Positions 34,207-42,360 of a stretch of 64,000 nucleotides of DNA are shown here, one piece after another. Made by a program: the position numbers and the translations under genes. The notes beneath the pieces were generated by a model. That model had not been told where the DNA came from. It did not search any database and was given only the letters and a program-made list of their open reading frames with translations. Source of the DNA: Rhodobiaceae bacterium (GTDB taxonomy: Bacteria > Pseudomonadota > Alphaproteobacteria > Rhizobiales > Tepidamorphaceae); the NCBI GenBank assembly GCA_020637895.1, contig JACKJP010000007.1, forward strand, positions 62,001 through 126,000. Direction: 5' to 3'. How positions within the stretch are numbered: the stretch's first letter is position 1; every line of letters begins with the position of its first letter.

Positions 34207-36147
34207 ATGTCGGAAGAACCTGCAATCAGAGTCGAGGATCGCGAAGAGCTGATCTACATGCTCGCAGAGGCTGCGGCGATCGAGCACAACGTCATGTGCT
34301 GCTATCTTTACGCGATATGGAGTCTCAAGCGCGGCGAAAGAGATGGACTTACCGCCGAACAGGCCAAAGTCGTTCAGGAGTGGAAACAGGCCCTCACCGA
34401 AGTCGCGATCGAGGAAATGACCCATCTGACCCTTGTGGGCAACCTCTCCTGCGCCATCGGTGCCGCGCCCCACCTGTCACGCCCCGATTTCCCCATTCCT
34501 TTCGGCTACCATCCAGAAGGTATCGATCTTGAACTGTTCGGATTCTCGCGGGACCTGATCGATCACGCCATCTTTCTGGAACGGCCGGAAGGCATCGAAC
34601 TGGATGACGCGCCGGAATTTGTCCCACCAGCGCATTACCACCGCAGTGCCCACAAGGGCACGGTCATGCCGAGAGCTCAGGAATACAGGACGATCGGGCA
34701 CCTCTATCGCGGCATCTATCACGCGTTCGAGGTGCTTTCCGAAAAGCTCGGCGAAGCAAACCTCTTCTGCGGCGATGTAGAAGACCAGATCGGGCCGTCC
34801 GACGCGCCATTGCCGGGGCTCAGCACCGTCACAAGCCTGAAGAGCGCTCACGCAGCGATCGAGACGATTGTCGAGCAGGGCGAAGGCGCGCCCGAGCATA
34901 GCGAGGAATCGCACTATCAGCGCTTTCTGGAGGTGCGCGAGCAGTTTGACCGACTGACCGCGGAAGACCCGGCCTTCGAGCCGGCATTCCCCGTCGCGCG
35001 CAACCCGGTCATGGACCCTCCGGTCAATCCTGAAAACCGGGTCTGGATCAGGCACCCGGAAGCGGTGAAAGTCCTCGACCTCGCGAACGCGCTCTACAAC
35101 CTCATGCTGCGCTTTCTCGTGCAATCCTACGGCCGAGATGGCGGCTCCACGGAGCACCGCGCCGTCTTCGTCACAATGGCACGGCAACTGATGGCGGTGA
35201 TGTCGCCGGTCTGCGAATATCTGGCGTCGCTTCCGGCCGATCCCGCCCTGCCCGGCGTCAATGCCGGCATCAGCTTCACGATGATCCGTGACATTTCGCG
35301 TTTGCCCGAAGGCAAAGGCGAAATGCGCATGCTTGCCGAGCGGCTTAGCGAGCTCGCGGCACAGTCGGCACGGCTATTCCCGCAAGGGCACGAGTTATCC
35401 GGCACGACGGGCATGCTGACGGCAATGGCATCCGCGCTGGCAGTCGACGACCAGGCCAGGAGCAACAAGAAGGATCCACCCAAGCCCGTCGATGTGCCAA
35501 CCGCCAAGGCCGGCGGGGCGGCAAATGTCGTGGAAGGCGAGGATCTTATCCTCTCGTTCGACACCAAACGCTGCATTCACGCCCGGTTTTGCGTCCTCGG
35601 CGCACCGAAGGTTTTTCTGGCCGGCGTCGAAGGCGACTGGCTCTTCCCCGATGAGATGGAGGCGCTCGACCTTCGAAGCGTCTGTCACAACTGTCCCTCC
35701 GGCGCGATCACATACGAACCCAAGGGCGATCTTCCCGGCGAACCAGCCCCGCTCGTCAATGTCGTGAAGACCAGAGAACACGGGCCCTACGAGTTCCGGG
35801 GAACGCTTCGGATCGAAGGCGAGAAATCGGGATACAGGGCAACGCTGTGCCGTTGCGGTGCGTCGAAAAACAAGCCGTTCTGCGACGGATCGCATAACGC
35901 AATCAAATTCCGCGCGACCGGCGAACCCGAAACGCGCCAGTCCGACAAGCTGGCCGTACGCGACGGACCGCTTCAGATCTCACCGCAGAAGGACGGCCCG
36001 CTGCAGATCAAGGGCAATCTGGAGATATGCTCCGGCACAGGCCGCAATGTCGATCGCGTGACCGGCGCGTTTTTCTGCCGCTGCGGTGGCTCGAACAACA
36101 AGCCATTCTGCGACGGCACGCACAAGAAGATCGGCTTCAAGTCCTGA
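34207..36147 (+). CDS. Fusion protein: ferritin-like (VioB-type) + 4Fe-4S + two CDGSH domains
   Basis: A 646-residue cytosolic protein with no signal peptide. The N-terminal half is a ferritin-like helical domain related to the VioB/iminophenyl-pyruvate dimer synthase type, with possible metal ligands in EAAAIEHNVMCCYLYA and EVAIEEMTHL. At about 450-505 lies a divergent single-cluster 4Fe-4S domain of the Fer4_19 kind (C456, C462, C493, C496). Two CDGSH 2Fe-2S domains follow: CRCGASKNKPFCDGSH from residue 548 and CRCGGSNNKPFCDGTH from residue 624. Three iron-sulfur sites plus a possible diiron site suggest electron transfer to an oxidative or iron-storage centre, which is inferred only. The upstream ribosome-binding site is weak (AGAAGAG). 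The gene appears to be monocistronic. Confidence 0.85.
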   Translation: MSEEPAIRVEDREELIYMLAEAAAIEHNVMCCYLYAIWSLKRGERDGLTAEQAKVVQEWKQALTEVAIEEMTHLTLVGNLSCAIGAAPHLSRPDFPIPFGYHPEGIDLELFGFSRDLIDHAIFLERPEGIELDDAPEFVPPAHYHRSAHKGTVMPRAQEYRTIGHLYRGIYHAFEVLSEKLGEANLFCGDVEDQIGPSDAPLPGLSTVTSLKSAHAAIETIVEQGEGAPEHSEESHYQRFLEVREQFDRLTAEDPAFEPAFPVARNPVMDPPVNPENRVWIRHPEAVKVLDLANALYNLMLRFLVQSYGRDGGSTEHRAVFVTMARQLMAVMSPVCEYLASLPADPALPGVNAGISFTMIRDISRLPEGKGEMRMLAERLSELAAQSARLFPQGHELSGTTGMLTAMASALAVDDQARSNKKDPPKPVDVPTAKAGGAANVVEGEDLILSFDTKRCIHARFCVLGAPKVFLAGVEGDWLFPDEMEALDLRSVCHNCPSGAITYEPKGDLPGEPAPLVNVVKTREHGPYEFRGTLRIEGEKSGYRATLCRCGASKNKPFCDGSHNAIKFRATGEPETRQSDKLAVRDGPLQISPQKDGPLQIKGNLEICSGTGRNVDRVTGAFFCRCGGSNNKPFCDGTHKKIGFKS

Positions 36148-36180
36148 GGTCGATCGCCTGGGCCAGTTTCAGACTTTCAC

Positions 36181-38064
36181 CTAGGGCAGGATTTCGTCTC
36201 GGCTTTCCGGCTTTCCGTCTTCCAGCCAGCGGATGGCCCGGAAGTCGGGGAGCGAGCCTCTAAGTGCAGCCTTGAGCGCCTCGTTCAAGCCGCGCGCAGA
36301 CTCAACCCGCTGCATGAAGACATAGTCCGCGCCAGCCTCATAAATCTCCTTGCACCCTTCGAATGTCACCGCATTTGCGATGATCGTGGCAGACGGATTG
36401 TTCCTGCGAACGATCTCGACGAGCCCGCGATTGTCAACGCCGCGCATCAGATCGTCCGGCACGGTGGAAATCAGTATGTCGGCCTTGTCGATTCCGGCGT
36501 GAAGCAGCGTTTCCTCGTTCGAAAGGTCGCCGTAATGAACATGGGCTCCGAGCGACCGGATGGAATCGTGCAGACCGACATTGAAGTCCACCACGAGTAT
36601 GTGCCTGGCCAGTTCCGGATCGGTCCGTGAGATGTCGTGGAGCAAGGATGAGGCTATGCGGTGGAAGCCCAACAGCGCCAGACGGTATCTGTGTGCGCCC
36701 TCCTCTTCCGTCTTTTCTGGCTCCTTCATGCCGATCTTCTTCAGCCACGGCGCCAACCAGCCATGGATGGCATAGGAACTCTTGAACAACGGTGTTGTAA
36801 TGACAGCCGTAATCACGAAGGCCAGAATGATCGCGCTCGACAGGTCCTGAGAGATATGACCCAGGCTGATGCCGAGAAAGGCGATGATCAGTCCGAACTC
36901 AGACATCTGAGACATGCGGATAGTCGTCACTGTCGCGTTCCGCTGGTCCGTGCCTGAATAGTAGAGAAGTGGCAACAAGACGATGAGGCGCGCCGCCAGC
37001 GTCAGCAATACGATCGCTACCGCCATGATCAACACCGTCATTCCTTCGGGCGCGGGCATGCTCATGCCGAGACCCACAAAGAACAGCGTGATGAAGAAAT
37101 CCTTCACCATACCGACCTTCGTGACGATTTCGGTCGCGTAGGGGAAATTGGCGATTGTCGCACCTGCGATCAGCGCCCCCATGCCCGGTCCGACCGCGAA
37201 ATGAACGTGAAGATGCTGGTGGGTGACCAGTTCGATGATCATGTCGAAACTGGCGCCAATGAAAACGACCGCAAAGCACCAGCTGATCGCACCGAGCACC
37301 ACCAGTTCAGGCAGCTTCGCAATCCATCTGAATAGGAGCGGCACGACAAAGCGAGCCAGCAGCAGCGCAATGACGAGCAATGCAAAAATCCCTGCGAACG
37401 AAGCCGCAATTGGCGCAAGTTCCGGATTGTTCAGATTGGGCTGGATAAGGAGGATAATCGACGCCCAGATATCTTCGAAGATGAGCAGGCCTAGAGCGAG
37501 CCTTCCTGGAACTGTATCCAGCTCGAAAGACTCAACGAAAAGCTTGACCACCAGCAGCGTGGATGCCGCACCTATAACGGCGCCCACGTAAAGCGCTGAG
37601 ATGCTGTCAGGCACCAGCGCACCCAGTCCGATTACGGCAAAGCCCTTGGCGACGATGAAACCGAAGAGGATCGTCAGCGGCATGGATGCAACGCCACTGA
37701 TTGCAATCGTCTTTCCGCTGGCGAGGATCTTGGAGATCTTGAGTTCGAGCCCGATTACGAACAGCAGCAATACGAAGCCAAGCTGTGAAATCGTCTCGAT
37801 ATTCTGCACATCCGTAACGAGGCCCAGGACCAGTGGACCTGCGAGAACGCCAGCGAGGACAAACCCGGCGATCGCGGGAACCTTCAAACGCGTGAAGATC
37901 ATCGCCAGGACGCCGGATAGAAATATGCCTATGCCCAGATCATGGACCAGCGGCCCCATATCCCCGGCAGCCTCGGCCGGGCCCGCCAGAGTCAGGAAAA
38001 ATACCGCAACCGACAGCGCCCACCGCGCCCTACCTGCAATAAATCTCAATCCGGATACAAACAA
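36181..38064 (-). CDS. Kef-type cation:proton antiporter with RCK_N-like domain
   Basis: A 627-residue CPA2 antiporter with about 13 membrane segments (residues about 40-430) and a C-terminal cytosolic TrkA_N/RCK-like domain (about 465-590). The membrane part shows the KefB-like GFVLLLFVIGLELKISKIL and ALGLLIFEDIWASIILL. The nucleotide-binding loop reads ALLGFHRIASSLL instead of the GxGxxG form, so NAD binding is doubtful. A signal-like hydrophobic leader opens the protein. The start is a TTG at 38064 with GCGGGGG upstream; no ATG lies nearby. It follows DUF3307 closely on the same strand (26 bases). Confidence 0.85.
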   Translation of the reverse strand: MFVSGLRFIAGRARWALSVAVFFLTLAGPAEAAGDMGPLVHDLGIGIFLSGVLAMIFTRLKVPAIAGFVLAGVLAGPLVLGLVTDVQNIETISQLGFVLLLFVIGLELKISKILASGKTIAISGVASMPLTILFGFIVAKGFAVIGLGALVPDSISALYVGAVIGAASTLLVVKLFVESFELDTVPGRLALGLLIFEDIWASIILLIQPNLNNPELAPIAASFAGIFALLVIALLLARFVVPLLFRWIAKLPELVVLGAISWCFAVVFIGASFDMIIELVTHQHLHVHFAVGPGMGALIAGATIANFPYATEIVTKVGMVKDFFITLFFVGLGMSMPAPEGMTVLIMAVAIVLLTLAARLIVLLPLLYYSGTDQRNATVTTIRMSQMSEFGLIIAFLGISLGHISQDLSSAIILAFVITAVITTPLFKSSYAIHGWLAPWLKKIGMKEPEKTEEEGAHRYRLALLGFHRIASSLLHDISRTDPELARHILVVDFNVGLHDSIRSLGAHVHYGDLSNEETLLHAGIDKADILISTVPDDLMRGVDNRGLVEIVRRNNPSATIIANAVTFEGCKEIYEAGADYVFMQRVESARGLNEALKAALRGSLPDFRAIRWLEDGKPESRDEILP

Positions 38065-38090
38065 CTCGCGCCCCCGCTGTCGTTGCCCGA

Positions 38091-38477
38091 TCAGGCAGTC
38101 ATGATGACGACCAGATAGGTCAATGCGATATAGGTGATGTGATGAAACAGCTGATCGAGCCCGTGATAGGCCCAGTATCGCTGAGGATTCGCAGTTACCG
38201 GTGCATCTTCACCGTAGTGTGCCTTGGCGAAGTCCAGAAGGTAGTGAACAACGAATTCTGCAACGATCAGCGTCGCGATAACCTTGACCGGAATCCCGAG
38301 CAACAGAAAGATGATCGCCGTTCCCGCGACATGCACGCCGGCATGCGCATAGCCGCCAAGCTTGAAGAAGCTGTCCTTGCCCCTGATCATCCATTCGGTC
38401 TGCAGGAGATAATCGGCTACAAAATGCTTTAGCTCGAGTCCCAGCATGACGACGAGCGCCAGTTCCACCCCATTCAT
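38091..38477 (-). CDS. DUF3307 family membrane protein
   Basis: A 128-residue protein with four hydrophobic helices. The DUF3307 pattern is LELKHFVADYLLQTEWM near the start, GYAHAGVHVAG in the middle, and YHGLDQLFHHITYIALTYL at the end, with conserved histidines inside or near the membrane. The function is unknown. It lies upstream of the antiporter on the same strand, so the two may form an operon. Confidence 0.82.
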   Translation of the reverse strand: MNGVELALVVMLGLELKHFVADYLLQTEWMIRGKDSFFKLGGYAHAGVHVAGTAIIFLLLGIPVKVIATLIVAEFVVHYLLDFAKAHYGEDAPVTANPQRYWAYHGLDQLFHHITYIALTYLVVIMTA

Positions 38478-38598
38478 ACTTTATGTCCCAACTCGCAGAA
38501 GATCCGCGCCATCTTTAGCAGCAAACCGATTCTTTCTCATAGCAATTGTAGCCTGGGCGTGAGGGTTTTCATCGTGATGTCCGGGCCGTTAAACAACC

Positions 38599-40758
38599 TC
38601 ATGCCGATGCAGGAAGTGAAAAGTCTTCCGGGCGCTCAAGAATGCGGGCATAGAACCCGACGAGGCCTGGATCGACCGTTTCGGCAAACTCCAGGCAGTT
38701 CTTCACCAGTTTGCCTTTCGCTGCCCGAAGATTACCTTTCGCCAGCGCGTCGATCAGCTTTCCATGCGCTTGGCGCAAATTGACGAATGCCTCGCTCTGC
38801 GCCGTTGCTGCATCGCCAACAAGAACATCGATGACCAGCCTGTCGGTCTTTCCCTTCACCTCGATAAGGCCAGCTGGGAGCGTTGCAAGGTCGGGAGCGG
38901 CAAGTGCCGTGCTGCGCAGCAAAACGATATCGTAGCCGACCGCCTTGCAGCTCGACTCGATACGCGAAGCAACGTTCACCGTGTCGCCTATCACCGAATA
39001 ATTGAATCGATCCGACGACCCGATATTGCCGACGCACGCAATGCCGGATGCGCAGCCAATGCCAATCCGAATGGGCGACTTGCCGTCTCTGGTGAGCTTT
39101 TCATTATACAGCGCCAATGCCTTACGCATCCCGAGCACAGCGAGGCACGCGTGGCGTTCGTGGTTTTGCAATTCGACCGGCGCGTTCCAGAACGCCATGA
39201 TGGCATCGCCGATGAACTTGTCGATCGTTCCCTGCTCGGCGAGGATGGCGTTGGTCAATCTCGAGAATAGGTCATTGAGAAGGGTCACCAGTTCCGACGG
39301 CGACATCGTTTCACTGAGATGGGTGAAGTTGCGAATGTCGGAGAACATGATCGTCAAATGGCGAATCTCGCCGCCTAACTCCAGATCGTATCCGCTTTCC
39401 TCCAGTTCCTTCAGCACGGTTGGCGAAACATAATGCGCAAACGATCGCTGGATAACCCGCTTTTCACGGTCGAGTACGATGAACTGAAACGCAACGAGGC
39501 AGCCGAAATTGACCGCGCCTCCAACCAGCGGAAATGTCACGTCGAACAGAATACCCTGCTGGACAAACAGATAGACGCTGCCGGCCAGAAGCGCAGCGGC
39601 GGTAACCGCGCCGGCTGAAACCGATGTTGCTGCGCCAAATCGTGACATTACGATCGATACGACGATTCCCATAATGACAAAGGCCAGAAGCTCCATGCCG
39701 CTGATGAAGTCGGTGCGGTACAGATACTGATTGAGCAGTACCTGCTCGATGATTTGAGCATGGATGGAAACGCCGGGCACATTCTCGCCAAGCGGCGTTG
39801 TGCGAATATCCAGCAGGCCTGCCGCGGAGGTGCCGATCAGAACAATATTGCCCTGTAGCTTGTCGCGGAGCGCCGGGGTCTGCGTTCCGAACAGAACATC
39901 CCTGGCTGAAACGTAGAGCTCGGGATCGTCGTGTCTAAAACGCACCCATATTTGCCCGTCCGCAGTGGTCGGTATCGTGTATCCACCGACCTGAAGCGCC
40001 TCGGTCACCCCCTCAAGATCGGGCGAGCCGCTGACGATCATTGTCGTCTGGCCAAGGGCCACGCGCAGTGCTTCAAGGCTCAGGCTGGGTAGCAACCCCG
40101 AGGATGTGCGCCACGCAAGTGGCACGGTTCTCACGATATTCGACTCGCCTCCAGGACTGACATTGATATCGCCGATCCCGGTGGCGGCCGCCCGCAGAAC
40201 CGGAACGATCGGTGTCAGCCACTGTGCCGTGGCCAGCCCTTCCGAAGGACTTTCTCCAATCTCAACGAAACCCGCCTTGTCGTAGGCCTTCTGAGGTCCC
40301 TTCGCCAACGTTGCGGCGACTCCAAGAATGACGTTGCTTCCCTGTATCGTCTCCGCAAAGGCGCGGTCGTTGTCGAGGTTTCCGAGCGTTGCCGTATCGC
40401 TTGATTTGCTCATGATGGCAGCCAGCGACGGGTCGGCCAGAAGCCGGGCGGGTGAATATCGGTCCGGCTCGGGAAACATGACGTCGAATGCGATCGCCGC
40501 CGTTCCGTAATCGTTCAGCTTGCGAACGAGTTCGGCCAGCTTCGTGCGGGGCCATGGCCATTGACCAACCGCCGCCAGAGACGCGTCGTCGATGTCGACC
40601 ACACGTACCGGCAGATCCGCATAGTCGCGCGGTGCGACACGCTGAAGCATGTCGAAATAGAACGCGCGCATGCCCTGCGTGGGAAAGGGGTCCTGAATTC
40701 GGACTGCGGCCATCAAGACCACGAGTAGCAGCCCCAATATCAGGTAAGGCTTGCGCAT
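38599..40758 (-). CDS. Adenylate/guanylate cyclase with CHASE2 sensor domain
   Basis: A 719-residue membrane receptor cyclase. An N-terminal helix (about 5-20) leads into a periplasmic CHASE2 domain (to about 335; RVVDIDDASLAAVGQWPWPR, AIAFDVMFPEPD, GKLQGNIVLIGTS-like region). Three membrane helices (about 350-430) follow, and then a class III cyclase domain with the metal aspartates in TIMFSDIRNFTHLSE and DKFIGDAIMAFWNAP and the SVIGDTVNVASR block. The product (cAMP or cGMP) cannot be settled from these motifs. It is downstream of the FecR-domain gene with a hairpin between them; CHASE2 cyclases beside FecR-domain exported proteins is a recurring pairing. Confidence 0.92.
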   Translation of the reverse strand: MRKPYLILGLLLVVLMAAVRIQDPFPTQGMRAFYFDMLQRVAPRDYADLPVRVVDIDDASLAAVGQWPWPRTKLAELVRKLNDYGTAAIAFDVMFPEPDRYSPARLLADPSLAAIMSKSSDTATLGNLDNDRAFAETIQGSNVILGVAATLAKGPQKAYDKAGFVEIGESPSEGLATAQWLTPIVPVLRAAATGIGDINVSPGGESNIVRTVPLAWRTSSGLLPSLSLEALRVALGQTTMIVSGSPDLEGVTEALQVGGYTIPTTADGQIWVRFRHDDPELYVSARDVLFGTQTPALRDKLQGNIVLIGTSAAGLLDIRTTPLGENVPGVSIHAQIIEQVLLNQYLYRTDFISGMELLAFVIMGIVVSIVMSRFGAATSVSAGAVTAAALLAGSVYLFVQQGILFDVTFPLVGGAVNFGCLVAFQFIVLDREKRVIQRSFAHYVSPTVLKELEESGYDLELGGEIRHLTIMFSDIRNFTHLSETMSPSELVTLLNDLFSRLTNAILAEQGTIDKFIGDAIMAFWNAPVELQNHERHACLAVLGMRKALALYNEKLTRDGKSPIRIGIGCASGIACVGNIGSSDRFNYSVIGDTVNVASRIESSCKAVGYDIVLLRSTALAAPDLATLPAGLIEVKGKTDRLVIDVLVGDAATAQSEAFVNLRQAHGKLIDALAKGNLRAAKGKLVKNCLEFAETVDPGLVGFYARILERPEDFSLPASA

Positions 40759-40820
40759 GAGGAAACGTGCCGTTTGCCAGACTTATACGATGCGTGTTGC
40801 TACCTTCACACGCAGAGAGC

Positions 40821-40853
40821 GCGCCCGCCAGCCCTGAGTGGGATGGCGGGCGC
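40821..40853. other. Strong hairpin between the FecR-domain gene and the cyclase gene
   Basis: GCGCCCGCCA (40821-40830) and TGGCGGGCGC (40844-40853) form a perfect 10-base-pair stem with a 13-base loop, 19 bases after the stop of the FecR-domain gene. No T-run follows on either strand, so it may attenuate read-through into the cyclase gene or stabilise the mRNA end. Confidence 0.45.
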
Positions 40854-40871
40854 ACTATACCCTTATCGCTT

Positions 40872-41948
40872 TCAGCCTTCTCCGCCTCCTTCGCCACCGC
40901 CACCGTGGCCGTGGCGATGGCCGCCGGGGCCGGGCCCAGGTCCGGGGCCAGGTCCGGGGCCCGAGCCAGGGCTCGGCGGTGGCCCCTCGCCACCGGATGG
41001 CGGACCATGATGGTGGTGGCCGCCTTCGCCACCCTCTCCACCTTCACTGCCTTCGCCTCCATTGGGCGGGCCATGATGGTGGCCTCCTTCACCGCCTTCT
41101 CCGCCTTCTCCGCCATTCGGGGGGCCGTCATGGTGGTGATGGTGGTGCTTCGGCTTTGGCTTCGGGCCCGGCTCCGGCGTTGGCGCGGGCGGAGGATTGC
41201 GATCGTTCGTCTGCGCCTTCGGCGTCAGAGTCGATGGGCCACTAAAGGATCCGGTCGTTTTGGGCGCGGGCGCACCGGCGCCACAAGCGGCGACATTCGC
41301 CCTGAATGCAGTCAACAGACTTTCCTGGCTGGCAAGATAAGGAAAGCCTGAACGAAGCCGCGTTCGCACTTCAGCACGGGAACTAGGCGAGCCCAGAACT
41401 CCCCGTCGATTGGAATAGACAAGCTCGCAGCGATCCTTCACTGCCCGGCACTGACCACCGCGATTGCAGAAATTGACCTGACCGGCAAGAAGCACCAGTT
41501 CCGTTCCGGTAAAACCGCCAACCGCGAAATCGAATGCCGTGCCACGAATTCCCATTGTCGCCGTCGGCGTTCTTATTTCGTAGGCGCTCTTTGGACTCTT
41601 GCCAGTAATAAAACGGAAGCTGCCACCGACCGCGGTTATCGCAAGCCGACTGGCTGAAGCGCCGGAACGCATAAGCACCGCGTCGATGACAAGCTGCGAA
41701 TTGGGCCCGACGACAACCTTGGTATCGTCGTCGAACAGGAGCTGGACCTGTCCCTGCCCGCCTGTCTGAATCCGATCGCCGACCGATAACCTGCCGCCGC
41801 TTGCCAGACTCCGCGAACCGCCACCTGATATCACGTTCGCGCTCGGGCTGACTTCAACTGCCGTTGCGATCTCCGCCTGTGCCGAGGCGACACCAATTAT
41901 CATGCCTCCCAAAAGGGAGAGCAAAGCAACAAATCCCCGATAACCCAT
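40872..41948 (-). CDS. Exported FecR-domain protein with His/Gly/Pro-rich tail
   Basis: A 358-residue protein. Residues 1-25 form a signal peptide (GMIIGVASAQA then EIAT). A FecR domain spans about 45-155 (QVQLLFDDDTKVVVGPNS, GSFRFITGKSPKSAYEIRT, MGIRGTAFDF). Four cysteines (161, 167, 174, 222) are shared with the paralogue next door. From residue 250 the sequence is low-complexity: proline/lysine, then six histidines in a row (268-273), histidine clusters at 290-292 and 311-314 separated by GGEG repeats, then PG dipeptides. There is no transmembrane helix, unlike anti-sigma FecR. The domain probably senses or binds something in the periplasm and may feed the CHASE2 cyclase. The tail could chelate metal, which is inference. 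Confidence 0.85.
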   Translation of the reverse strand: MGYRGFVALLSLLGGMIIGVASAQAEIATAVEVSPSANVISGGGSRSLASGGRLSVGDRIQTGGQGQVQLLFDDDTKVVVGPNSQLVIDAVLMRSGASASRLAITAVGGSFRFITGKSPKSAYEIRTPTATMGIRGTAFDFAVGGFTGTELVLLAGQVNFCNRGGQCRAVKDRCELVYSNRRGVLGSPSSRAEVRTRLRSGFPYLASQESLLTAFRANVAACGAGAPAPKTTGSFSGPSTLTPKAQTNDRNPPPAPTPEPGPKPKPKHHHHHHDGPPNGGEGGEGGEGGHHHGPPNGGEGSEGGEGGEGGHHHHGPPSGGEGPPPSPGSGPGPGPGPGPGPGGHRHGHGGGGEGGGEG

Positions 41949-42358
41949 CGACGCAACTCCGCACGCCTACCTGCACACTCGCCGCAGTCAATCGACTTCC
42001 ATTTCCAGCCCGCATTACCCCCGCCGAAACGGTCGGCTAAAACTGGAAATAGTTAACGATTTGCTAATTTTTTATATTGGATCTGGATTGTATGCAATCT
42101 GCGATCGGTGGGATTGGTAAATGCACAGCCGGAGATGCGCTGATGAACGCCTTATCGACACTGCCCGGCAGGCGTCCTGTATTTACCCGACTGTGCTTGA
42201 AGGGGTTGCCTGACGGCTCAATATAGAAAATTGCAAATAAGCGGGGATCGAATACGACGTCCACGCGCTCAGTGCGCATACCATCGGCACGGCACCGGGC
42301 CATAGATACTGTTGGATGCAGGCGTTCTACTGGCCAAAAGAGCCTGGGTCAGGCGCTT
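41949..42358. other. Intergenic region between the two FecR-domain genes (410 bases)
   Basis: The upstream region of the first FecR-domain gene, AT-rich near 42040-42090 where TATAAA on the minus strand (about 42075) could be a -10 element. The right end holds the terminator of the second FecR-domain gene. A 79-codon open frame here has no protein-like composition. No other feature is visible. Confidence 0.5.
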
Positions 42359-42360
42359 TT
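42336..42360 (-). terminator. Terminator overlapping the end of the second FecR-domain gene
   Basis: AAAAG-A-GCCTG-GGT-CAGGC-G-CTTTT forms a hairpin with one mismatch and T-runs on both strands, so it could work in either direction. On the minus strand it lies right at the stop codon (42359-42361), meaning the two FecR-domain genes are probably separate transcription units. Confidence 0.55.

Noticed and set aside
40262..41131. 289-codon minus-strand open frame
   Set aside because: It overlaps the ends of the cyclase and FecR-domain genes in another frame and has no recognisable domain.
40900..41160. Tandem repeats as a possible CRISPR or VNTR locus
   Set aside because: The repeats are in frame and encode the His/Gly/Pro-rich tail of the FecR-domain protein; there are no spacers and no cas genes.
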